This document shows positions 1-5,604 of a DNA stretch of 7,258 bases, one piece after another; the stretch's first letter is position 1, and every line of letters starts with the position of its first letter. Made by a program: the position numbers and the translations under genes. Below the pieces are notes generated by a model, which had not been told where the DNA came from, searched no databases, and saw only the letters and a list, made by a program, of their open reading frames with translations. Source of the stretch: Oscillospiraceae bacterium (GTDB lineage Bacteria; Bacillota; Clostridia; Oscillospirales; Oscillospiraceae); the NCBI GenBank assembly GCA_009786775.1, contig WQRL01000083.1:1-7258 (forward strand). The letters are read 5' to 3'.

Positions 1-123
1 CTGTGCAAGCGCACCGGCGCTGCCGACGGTGTCACCGTCAGGGCGCCGGTGTGTTAAAATTAGATAATTATTGTTTGCTTTTAGCCAGGCCGCAGTCTGG
101 GTTACTGTAAGGGTGTTATTCAT
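1..123 (-). CDS. nrnA: DHH-family phosphoesterase, NrnA type (N-terminal fragment)
   Basis: Only the first 41 codons are present; the frame is open to the left edge of the window. The peptide contains LILTHRRPDGDTVGSAGAL, the first metal-binding motif of the DHH family (H-x-x-P-D-x-D-x-x-G-S). In family members it binds manganese for hydrolysis of short RNA (nanoRNA) and, in many Firmicutes, of 3'-phosphoadenosine 5'-phosphate. The ATG lies 2 nt after the rbfA stop, and its ribosome site (GAGGAAG) is inside the last rbfA codons, so translation is probably coupled. A DHH phosphoesterase directly after rbfA is the usual Firmicute order, which supports the call. The DHH motif itself and the DHHA1 domain lie outside the window, so the exact subfamily is inferred from motif I and context. 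Confidence 0.88.
   Translation of the reverse strand, partial: MNNTLTVTQTAAWLKANNNYLILTHRRPDGDTVGSAGALAQ
12..51. repeat. Nested inverted repeat inside the nrnA motif-I codons
   Basis: Outer arms caccggcgc (12-20) and gcgccggtg (43-51) are perfect 9-bp complements. Between them, gacggtg (25-31) and caccgtc (33-39) are perfect 7-bp complements around a single base. Two further G-C pairs (23-24 with 41-42) can join the two stems, so the segment can fold into one long GC-rich hairpin. It overlaps the codons for the metal-binding motif about 70 nt after the start codon, so it could be a by-product of the coding sequence or a real mRNA structure. Confidence 0.75.
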
Positions 124-125
124 AC

Positions 126-497
126 TTATTCTTCCTCTTGAACATCTTGGTCGTCTTGAACATCAAGGTCATTGAGTATAGTGCTGATTTTCGCACCGTG
201 TTCTATGGACTTGTCCAGCTCAAACTGTAGTTCAGGTGTGTAACGCAGGTTGAGGGACTGCCCCAGTTCATGGCGCAAGAACCCCGAGGCCGACTTGAGG
301 CCCTTCATGAACTCCTTCTCTGACTGCAAGTTAAACACGCTCAAATAAACCTTGGCATGCCTCAAATCGCTGGTGGTATGCACCGCTGTGACAGAAATCA
401 TACCCTGCTTAACACGAGGGTCTTTAATATTGCGCAAATGCTCAGACAAAACCCTTTGAATATCTTCATTTATACGTTGTAGTTTGTTGGAAACCAT
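126..497 (-). CDS. rbfA: 30S ribosome-binding factor A
   Basis: The product has 123 residues, a normal length for RbfA, a KH-like protein that binds the 30S subunit during late 16S rRNA maturation and cold adaptation. Family features visible are an N-terminal helix with R-I-N-E-x-I-Q-R-V-L, the DPRV motif (residues 26-29), the strand V-T-A-V (36-39), the D-L-R-H-A-K-V-Y segment (44-51) and LRYTPEL (84-90) followed by D-K-S-I-E-H-G-A-K-I. The ATG at 497-495 is preceded by GGAG with a 9-nt spacer. The last 12 residues are an acidic tail made of two six-residue units, DVQDDQ and DVQEEE. It follows infB after a 79-nt gap, the widest inside this operon, and is followed after 2 nt by nrnA. Function is assigned from family and position, with high certainty. 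Confidence 0.96.
   Translation of the reverse strand: MVSNKLQRINEDIQRVLSEHLRNIKDPRVKQGMISVTAVHTTSDLRHAKVYLSVFNLQSEKEFMKGLKSASGFLRHELGQSLNLRYTPELQFELDKSIEHGAKISTILNDLDVQDDQDVQEEE
129..164 (-). repeat. Two-copy 18-bp tandem repeat at the rbfA 3' end
   Basis: Read on the minus strand, 164-147 and 146-129 are successive 18-bp units sharing GATGTTCAAGA at their start and diverging at the end. They encode DVQDDQ and DVQEEE. The second unit contains the GAGGAAG that serves as the likely ribosome site of nrnA, so the duplication has overlaid a regulatory signal on a coding tail. Confidence 0.8.
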
Positions 498-576
498 AAA
501 TCGTCACTCCAGTTTCACAGAATTTTCGCCACAGGAACCCCTAGGTTACTCCCAGGACACCCCTTGGACATCCAGG
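498..576 (-). other. infB-rbfA spacer with a micro-ORF and a small hairpin
   Basis: This 79-nt gap is the longest between genes of the operon. On the minus strand an ATG lies 5 nt after the infB stop and opens an 18-codon frame (571-515) ending in TGA 17 nt before the rbfA ATG. CCTGGG and CCTAGG can pair (one G-U) around an AGTAA loop inside it. No T-run follows, so it does not look like a terminator. No sigmaA promoter is obvious. The rbfA ribosome site GGAG is at 507-510. Whether the micro-ORF is translated cannot be told from sequence. Confidence 0.35.
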
Positions 577-3006
577 CTACACCGGAATCTGCTCCATTGC
601 GAAGCACTCAATCACATCGCCTGTTTTGATGTCGTTATATTTCTCAAGGGAGATACCGCACTCGTAGTTGGTTGCAACTTCTTTGACATCGTCCTTGAAG
701 CGGCGGAGGGAAGCTAGGGCACCCTCGTGGATTACTATGCCATCCCTTACTAAGCGGACTTGGCTGTTGCGGATGATTTTGCCGCTCTGGACATAACAGC
801 CGCAAATTGTGCCGACGGCTGAAGATTTGTAAAGCTCCCTGACTTCGGCGTGGCCATATACGACCTCGTGGAATTTCGGTGCAAGCATACCCTTCATGGC
901 CAGCTCTATCTCATTGATGCATTCGTAAATAACTCTGTACATGCGCATATCTACGTTGCTGCGCATTGCGCTTTCTCTGGCGGCATTGTCAGGACGGACG
1001 TTAAAGCCGACAATAATCGCGCCGCTCGTGGATGCAAGCATTATGTCTGATTCGCTGATTGCGCCGACACCTGAATGGATTACGCGCACGCGGACTTCTT
1101 CATTTGTTAGCTTTTCAAGGGAAGCCTTAATAGCTTCGGCACTGCCCTGAACGTCTGCCTTGACGATGATGTTAAGGTCTTTGAGTTCACCCTGCTTGAT
1201 TTTAGAGAAGAGGTCTTCGAGGGAAACTTTGACGGTTGATGACAGGGCTCCTTTTTTCTCTGATTTGCGCTGTGCCGCGAGTTCCTTGGCCATGCGCTCG
1301 TCTGTGACCACGTTAAATAAGTCGCCGGCCTCAGGTACCTCGGACATGCCTGAGATTTCAACAGGCTGTGAAGGGCCTGCGGATTTGACTCTCTCGCCCT
1401 GATCAGTCATCATGACACGGACATTACCGACTGCGGAGCCTGCAATGATGGTGTCGCCCAAGTTCAGTGTGCCGTTTTGGATAAGCACTGTCATGAGAGG
1501 GCCACGGCCCTTATCCAGACGGGCTTCGATGACGGTGCCGCGCGCAAGCCTTGTGGGGTTGGCGCGCAGTTCTTGCATTTCTGCGGTGAGAATAATCATT
1601 TCCAGCAAGTTGTCGATACCCTCGCCGCTCTTTGCGGAGATTGGGCAGACTATTGTTTCACCGCCCCACTCTTCGGGCACAAGCTCATACTCGGTGAGCT
1701 GCTGTTTGATTTTTTCTGGATTTGCGCCGGTGACATCCATCTTGTTAATCGCCACGATAATTGGGATGTTTGCCGCCTTTGCATGGTTTATGGACTCAAT
1801 AGTCTGAGGCATGATGCCGTCATCTGCTGCAACTATTAAAATGGCTATATCCGTTACATTGGCACCTCTGGCACGCATGGCGGTGAAAGCCTCATGGCCA
1901 GGGGTATCAAGGAATGTAATAGGATTGCCGTGAATTTTGGTCTGATAGGCACCGATGTGCTGTGTAATGCCGCCTGCTTCGCCCTCGGCGACATTCTGCT
2001 TGCGGATTCTGTCGAGAAGGGAAGTCTTGCCGTGGTCAACGTGACCCATGATTACAACGACAGGAGCGCGTGTTGCAAGGTCTTCAGCCCTGTCCTCGCT
2101 GTCGTCAATTAAGCGCTCTTCAATTGTCACAACCACTTCGACCTCTACTTTACAGCCGAGTTCAATAGCGACAAGTGCCGCTGTGTCATGGTCGATAATG
2201 TCGGAAAGGGAAGCCATGACGCCCATTTTGACAAGCTGGCGGACAACCTCAGCACCTGTTTTCTTCATGCGTGAAGCGAGCTCGCCGACGCTGATGTTAT
2301 CGGGAATCTTGACTGTCAGGGGCACTTTTTTGGCAACCTCAAGCTGTAGCTTGTGCATTCTGTCGCGCTCTTCCTGACGGCGCTTTGCGCCTGAGGCCAT
2401 GGTCTGATGCTGCCTCTGGCCTTTTTTGACAATTTTTTCCTTACCGCGCTTCATGTTCTCGGCGCGCTCAGGCACAAGGGCATCTATGCGCTCATCATAT
2501 TTGTCTATGTTAATAGTCGCTCCGGAAGTGTCGATAACTCTCTTCTCGGGGACACGGTGCGGCATAAAAGGTTTATCAGGTTTCTTTTGAGCCTGAGGCT
2601 TGGGAGCTTCGGTAGTGCTTGCTGCCGCAGGAGCACTGGGAGCTTCTGCTTTGGCAGGAGCCGCAACTTTGTCAGATGCAGCGGTAGGGGAAGACGCAGC
2701 AGGTGCCTCGGCAGTCTTTGGAGCGCTGGCCGTTTCTGCTGTCCCGGCTGCAGCTTCGGCGGCCACGGCTGCGGGTTTCTTGGATTCTACAGGAGGGGTG
2801 GGCACGGCATATATTTCCTCAATACTTTCGATTTGATTGGATGAAGTCAGGTACTCAAAAATTATGTCTAGCTCAGACACTGTAAGGACCTGCATATGGT
2901 TTTTGGGTGTTGTCGCATATTTGGTCAAAATCTCCGTTATCTTCTTTGTTGTGAGATTAAAATCCTTTGCGACCTCGTGAACCCGGTATTTGAACATTGT
3001 ACTCAT
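577..3006 (-). CDS. infB: Translation initiation factor IF-2
   Basis: This 809-residue GTPase brings initiator fMet-tRNA to the 30S subunit and promotes subunit joining. Residues 1-60 are an IF2 N-terminal module ([11 protein letters not shown], then a helix-turn-helix-like segment). Residues 70-140 are a low-complexity Ala/Pro/Glu linker. A second IF2_N module lies at about 228-285 ([15 protein letters not shown]). The G domain shows G1 GHVDHGKT (321-328), G2 GGITQ (345-349), G3 DTPGH (367-371), G4 NKMD (421-424) and G5 SAK (457-459). The remainder covers domains II, III and the tRNA-binding C-terminal domain, ending at a TAG. The first ATG is chosen over the one at codon 4 because AGGAGG lies 8 nt upstream of it. 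It overlaps the ylxQ stop as ATGA, a sign of translational coupling. All catalytic motifs are intact. Confidence 0.99.
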   Translation of the reverse strand: MSTMFKYRVHEVAKDFNLTTKKITEILTKYATTPKNHMQVLTVSELDIIFEYLTSSNQIESIEEIYAVPTPPVESKKPAAVAAEAAAGTAETASAPKTAEAPAASSPTAASDKVAAPAKAEAPSAPAAASTTEAPKPQAQKKPDKPFMPHRVPEKRVIDTSGATINIDKYDERIDALVPERAENMKRGKEKIVKKGQRQHQTMASGAKRRQEERDRMHKLQLEVAKKVPLTVKIPDNISVGELASRMKKTGAEVVRQLVKMGVMASLSDIIDHDTAALVAIELGCKVEVEVVVTIEERLIDDSEDRAEDLATRAPVVVIMGHVDHGKTSLLDRIRKQNVAEGEAGGITQHIGAYQTKIHGNPITFLDTPGHEAFTAMRARGANVTDIAILIVAADDGIMPQTIESINHAKAANIPIIVAINKMDVTGANPEKIKQQLTEYELVPEEWGGETIVCPISAKSGEGIDNLLEMIILTAEMQELRANPTRLARGTVIEARLDKGRGPLMTVLIQNGTLNLGDTIIAGSAVGNVRVMMTDQGERVKSAGPSQPVEISGMSEVPEAGDLFNVVTDERMAKELAAQRKSEKKGALSSTVKVSLEDLFSKIKQGELKDLNIIVKADVQGSAEAIKASLEKLTNEEVRVRVIHSGVGAISESDIMLASTSGAIIVGFNVRPDNAARESAMRSNVDMRMYRVIYECINEIELAMKGMLAPKFHEVVYGHAEVRELYKSSAVGTICGCYVQSGKIIRNSQVRLVRDGIVIHEGALASLRRFKDDVKEVATNYECGISLEKYNDIKTGDVIECFAMEQIPV

Positions 3007-3449
3007 TGCATTGTCCTCCTATTGCCTGATGTATTGCCTGTTGGGGTGGAATCCGCCTGCCGGGCGGGCTTTTCTCGGTGTCTTTCTTGCGGTGGTGGGC
3101 TTTCCAGATATTCCCAAAGTTCCTTGAATGGCTCGGGCTGCGTCTGTGCAAGTCCTTTTAGGAATCTCGTTGCTAGCCCTGTATCTAAGAAGGCTACCGT
3201 TCCCGGTGAGCCCCGGCCCGTCATATTACCTAACTCAAACTTGGTATACGGCACTTCAGCGCAAAGGGCAAATCCGGCCTCCGCATTTATCTTCGCGTTG
3301 CGCAATGCCCGCTCAGAAGCGTCACTTGCAGAAATAATGAGCACCGCCCGGCCGCTCCGCGCAGCAACTCCTGCGGACTCCTCCCCTATGGCAAGCAGTC
3401 CGGCTTTTTTTGCAAGTCCAAGTATTTGTAGGTTACGATCTTGAGCCAT
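3003..3449 (-). CDS. ylxQ: YlxQ-type L7Ae-family RNA-binding protein
   Basis: Residues 1-100 match the small L7Ae/L30e-like protein normally encoded between ylxR and infB in Firmicutes: [15 protein letters not shown] (9-23), then [11 protein letters not shown] (35-45), then F-E-L-G (71-74) and a short G-T-V-A-F-L-D segment. The family binds kink-turn-like RNA; its precise role in bacteria is not well settled. At 148 residues it is about 45 longer than usual because of a hydrophilic tail rich in Pro, Arg, Glu and Thr. The tail reads into the infB ribosome site and ends in TGA overlapping the infB ATG. The start is supported by GGAGG 6 nt upstream, and the first 17 nt overlap the end of ylxR. 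Family assignment is firm; the tail's role is unknown. Confidence 0.93.
   Translation of the reverse strand: MAQDRNLQILGLAKKAGLLAIGEESAGVAARSGRAVLIISASDASERALRNAKINAEAGFALCAEVPYTKFELGNMTGRGSPGTVAFLDTGLATRFLKGLAQTQPEPFKELWEYLESPPPQERHREKPARQADSTPTGNTSGNRRTMQ
3015..3020 (-). promoter_or_regulatory. infB ribosome binding site
   Basis: AGGAGG on the minus strand, 8 nt before the first infB ATG and inside the last ylxQ codons. It favours the first ATG over the one at codon 4, which would be 17 nt away. Confidence 0.9.
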
Positions 3450-3711
3450 TCGAGTCCTCCATTTGCTGTGTTAGTTCACTATAAATATCCTGCGGAATTT
3501 CTACGCCAAAGGTTCTTGACAAGGATTTCGACTTAATTGCCCTTTTGAGGCAGTTTTCGTCAGGGCATACATACGCGCCGCGTCCAGGCTTCTTGCCCAC
3601 AAAGTCGAGAGACACCTCGCCATCCGGAGACCGGACAGCCCTGATGAGCTCTTTTTTAGGCTTCATCTCGCGGCATCCTAGGCATTGCCGCAGTGGGATT
3701 TTCTTTTGCAT
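3433..3711 (-). CDS. ylxR: YlxR family nucleic-acid-binding protein
   Basis: The 92-residue product has the family signature: R-Q-C-L-G-C-R (Cys10 and Cys13) near the start, K-x-E-L-I-R, the near-invariant GRGAYVC (43-49) and a further Cys at 54. The conserved basic face is thought to bind RNA or DNA, and YlxR has been reported to affect transcription of other genes in Bacillus. It lies between nusA (36-nt gap, with GAGGG upstream of the ATG) and ylxQ (17-nt overlap), the standard Firmicute arrangement. Length and motifs are normal. The exact molecular role is still unclear in the family. Confidence 0.95.
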   Translation of the reverse strand: MQKKIPLRQCLGCREMKPKKELIRAVRSPDGEVSLDFVGKKPGRGAYVCPDENCLKRAIKSKSLSRTFGVEIPQDIYSELTQQMEDSNGSRS

Positions 3712-3747
3712 TTAGTACACCCTCGTATTGTGCAGCTAATTATGCTG

Positions 3748-4803
3748 CTAATCCGCTTGACTCTCCGGCTTTATGTCAATTTTGAAGCCTGTCAGGCGGG
3801 CGGCAAGGCGGACGTTCTGCCCCTCTTTGCCTATGGCCAGTGAAAGCTGGCTGTCTGGGACGATTACACGGCAAGATTTGCCGTCTTCGAGCATAGTAAC
3901 GGAAATGACTTCCGATGGAGCCAGCGCAGAGGCAATATATTCAGTCGGGTCATCGCTGTAACGTACTATGTCGATTTTCTCGCCGCCAAGTTCGCCGACG
4001 ATGGTGTTTACGCGGGCACCCTTAGGGCCGACGCATGCGCCAATCGGTTCAACTTCGGGATCATTTGAGAAAACAGCGATTTTGGTACGGTTGCCGGCTT
4101 CGCGGGCAATGCTGCGGATTTCCACTATCCCTTCAAAAATCTCAGGGACTTCCAGCTCAAACAGACGCTTGACCAAACCTGGGTGTGTGCGGGAAATCAG
4201 AATTTGCGGGCCGCGGGTTGACTTTCTTACCTCAATTACATAGACCTTGATTCTGTCACCATCGGCAAGGGGTTCGTTGGGAATGCGCTCGCCGGATGAA
4301 AGCATGGCCTCGGTATGCTCATTGCTGGTGCCTATTTGGATTGAAACACCGCCAGTGCGCGGGTCTACACGGGTTACGACACCAGTGAGCACCTCATGCT
4401 CCTTGGAAGTAAACTCATCGTAGACAATATTGCGCTCAGCTTCGCGGATACCCTGAATTATGACCTGTTTTGCAGCCTGAGCTGCAATACGGCCGAACCT
4501 GCTGGTGTCCACTGGCTCTTTTATGATATCGCCGATTTCGGCGTTTGGATTAATTTCACGGGCTTCTTCGAGAGTATACTGGGTGTTGGGGCTATCCAGC
4601 TCCTCCACAACATCCCTTTGCATGAACATATTGACAGTCTTTTCAACAGGGTCAAGCTCAACGCGTGCGCATTCTGAGCATGTGGGGTAGTCCTTTTTCA
4701 AAGCAGCGAGAAGAGCTTGCTCGATTTTTTCGAGCATATAAGTCTGAGGAATGCCCTTTTCTCTCTCAATATCGGCAATTGCCGAGAAAAATTCTGCGTT
4801 CAT
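3748..4803 (-). CDS. nusA: Transcription termination/antitermination factor NusA
   Basis: The 351-residue product binds RNA polymerase and nascent RNA, favours pausing and hairpin-dependent termination, and takes part in antitermination. Residues 1-125 are the polymerase-binding N-terminal domain (L-E-K-I-E-Q-A-L-L-A-A-L-K-K then R-F-G-R-I-A-A-Q-A-A-K-Q-V). An S1 domain follows at about 135-200, then the signature S-R-T-H-P-G-L-V-K-R-L-F (204-215). KH1 contains VGPKGARV (258-265) and KH2 contains A-I-G-K-E-G-Q-N-V-R-L-A (323-334). There are no C-terminal acidic repeats, as is usual outside Proteobacteria. Start: AAGGAG 8 nt before the ATG. It follows rimP by 12 nt. The operon leader terminator is a possible site for its own feedback. 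Confidence 0.98.
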   Translation of the reverse strand: MNAEFFSAIADIEREKGIPQTYMLEKIEQALLAALKKDYPTCSECARVELDPVEKTVNMFMQRDVVEELDSPNTQYTLEEAREINPNAEIGDIIKEPVDTSRFGRIAAQAAKQVIIQGIREAERNIVYDEFTSKEHEVLTGVVTRVDPRTGGVSIQIGTSNEHTEAMLSSGERIPNEPLADGDRIKVYVIEVRKSTRGPQILISRTHPGLVKRLFELEVPEIFEGIVEIRSIAREAGNRTKIAVFSNDPEVEPIGACVGPKGARVNTIVGELGGEKIDIVRYSDDPTEYIASALAPSEVISVTMLEDGKSCRVIVPDSQLSLAIGKEGQNVRLAARLTGFKIDIKPESQAD

Positions 4804-4815
4804 TTCTGTAACTCC

Positions 4816-5280
4816 TTAATTACTTATTCGTAATCGTATGTTCGACACATCTGCAAGCGGGAAAATCAGTTTTTGCCCGGAAACATCAATCTCAATTCCA
4901 TCTTCCTTGGAATAACTTGTGAGATTACCCAAATATATCTTCCTGCCATCTTGTGCTTTATAGAGCTTAACTTCGACTAAGTGCCCCATGAACCGCTCAA
5001 AGTCCGACGGTCTTTTCAGCCTTCTCTCTGCCCCTGCGCTTGACACTTCAAAAGTATAGCTGCCTGGGATTATATCCTCGTTTTCATCAAGTATGGGGTC
5101 AAGTTCGCGGCTGATGGCCTCACAATGGTCAATCATAACGCCGCCGTCCACGCGGTCTATATACACTCGCAGTACCCAGCCTGCGGGTTCTTTAACATAC
5201 TCAATTTCCCAGAGCTCGCAGCCGTTTTGTTCTACTATGGGAAGAGCCAGTGCTGTGATTGCGTCAATGATTTTACTCAT
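4816..5280 (-). CDS. rimP: Ribosome maturation factor RimP
   Basis: The 154-residue product helps assemble the 30S subunit. Family hallmarks are the N-terminal helix and P-I-V-E-x-x-G-C-E-L-W-E-I-E-Y (14-28), V-L-R-V-Y-I-D (36-42), H-C-E-A-I-S-R-E-L-D (52-61), the central signature Y-T-F-E-V-S-S-A-G-A-E-R-R-L (75-88) and a C-terminal SH3-like domain ending R-L-R-I-S-N. The open frame extends 20 codons further up to a TTG at 5340, but those residues do not resemble RimP and overlap the leader. The ATG at 5280-5278 has GAGG 8 nt upstream and gives the normal family length, so it is chosen. It is the first gene of the operon and ends 12 nt before nusA. Confidence 0.95.
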   Translation of the reverse strand: MSKIIDAITALALPIVEQNGCELWEIEYVKEPAGWVLRVYIDRVDGGVMIDHCEAISRELDPILDENEDIIPGSYTFEVSSAGAERRLKRPSDFERFMGHLVEVKLYKAQDGRKIYLGNLTSYSKEDGIEIDVSGQKLIFPLADVSNIRLRISN

Positions 5281-5288
5281 GATAAGTA

Positions 5289-5292
5289 CCTC
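5289..5292 (-). promoter_or_regulatory. rimP ribosome binding site
   Basis: GAGG on the minus strand, 8 nt before the ATG at 5280. Neither the upstream ATG (5325) nor the TTG (5340) has a comparable site, so this decides the start. Confidence 0.75.
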
Positions 5293-5340
5293 GTCAAACG
5301 GGTTTTCTGCCTCGGATTTTAACATTTTTGAATTTTGCAA

Positions 5341-5365
5341 GAAAAAGAGTGGGAAGTCCCCACTC
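5341..5365 (-). terminator. Intrinsic terminator / attenuator in the rimP operon leader
   Basis: On the minus strand GAGTGGG and CCCACTC form a perfect 7-bp stem around a GACTT loop, followed at once by TTTTTC. This is a standard Rho-independent terminator. It lies between the predicted operon promoter and rimP, so terminated transcripts would be about 45 nt long. Its position suggests attenuation rather than closing the upstream gene, which has its own hairpin at 5534-5563. Confidence 0.8.
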
Positions 5366-5392
5366 GTACATTAGTTTCGTGCAAGCTCAGTC

Positions 5393-5421
5393 AATATACC
5401 ACATAATTGTAGTAAATGCAA
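5393..5421 (-). promoter_or_regulatory. SigmaA-type promoter of the rimP-nusA-infB operon
   Basis: On the minus strand TTGCAT (5421-5416) and TATATT (5398-5393) are separated by exactly 17 nt, with A/T-rich DNA upstream that could act as an UP element. Transcription would start near 5386, giving a leader of about 105 nt before the rimP ATG. The boxes are four of six and five of six matches to consensus. Found by eye; no start site has been mapped. Confidence 0.7.
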
Positions 5422-5428
5422 GTGTTTT

Positions 5429-5456
5429 TATGCAAATAATTGCCAATTTTTGCATA
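5429..5456. repeat. TATGCAAA/TTTGCATA inverted repeat upstream of the operon promoter
   Basis: Perfect 8-bp arms (5429-5436 and 5449-5456) are separated by 12 nt, and the spacer holds an offset AATTG-C-CAATT palindrome. The nearer arm ends 7 bp from the -35 box, which itself repeats the TTGCAT core. It could be an operator or simply A/T-rich promoter DNA. Confidence 0.6.
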
Positions 5457-5485
5457 TTCCCATACAGGTTGTCATCAACTATACA

Positions 5486-5498
5486 GCTTCCAGGAAGC
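5486..5498. repeat. 13-bp palindrome in the intergenic region
   Basis: gcttcc-a-ggaagc is a perfect inverted repeat with a one-base centre. It lies about 65 bp upstream of the -35 box. The one-base centre argues for a protein-binding site rather than an RNA hairpin, but no known operator is recognised. Confidence 0.4.
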
Positions 5499-5533
5499 CG
5501 GTTTACTAGAAGCTTTTCAAAGCCTTTGTATAG

Positions 5534-5563
5534 GGGGCTGCTGCATTTTCGTGCAACAGCCCC
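5534..5563 (-). terminator. Strong hairpin closing the rhodanese-SLH gene (no T-run)
   Basis: Twelve-base arms (5534-5545 and 5552-5563) pair around a 6-nt CGAAAA loop on the minus strand. Eleven pairs are Watson-Crick and one is G-U; read on the plus strand that pair becomes a C-A mismatch, which suggests the structure is selected as minus-strand RNA. It starts about 40 nt after the TAA of the rhodanese-SLH gene. CTATAC follows rather than a T-run, so it may end transcription poorly or mainly protect the mRNA 3' end. Confidence 0.6.
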
Positions 5564-5604
5564 TTGCTTCGGTGTTTTGCGGGGTAATTAGCCTAGGGCG
5601 TGTA

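Noticed and set aside
1412..1807. Plus-strand frame of 131 codons opposite the infB G domain
   Set aside because: The opposite strand carries intact IF2 GTPase motifs; this frame has no ribosome site or family features.
2407..2844. Plus-strand frame of 145 codons opposite the infB linker
   Set aside because: It is the antisense shadow of the repetitive Ala/Pro-rich infB linker, with a biased Gly/Cys/Arg composition and no recognisable family.
5281..5340. Longer RimP starting at TTG 5340 or ATG 5325
   Set aside because: The extra residues do not resemble RimP, no ribosome site precedes either codon, and the TTG lies directly at the terminator T-run; ATG 5280 has GAGG at the right distance.
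5375..5556. The 10-mer tttcgtgcaa occurs at 5375-5384 and 5547-5556
   Set aside because: One copy is in the operon leader and the other is the loop side of the hairpin at 5534-5563; without further similarity around them, chance is the simplest explanation.
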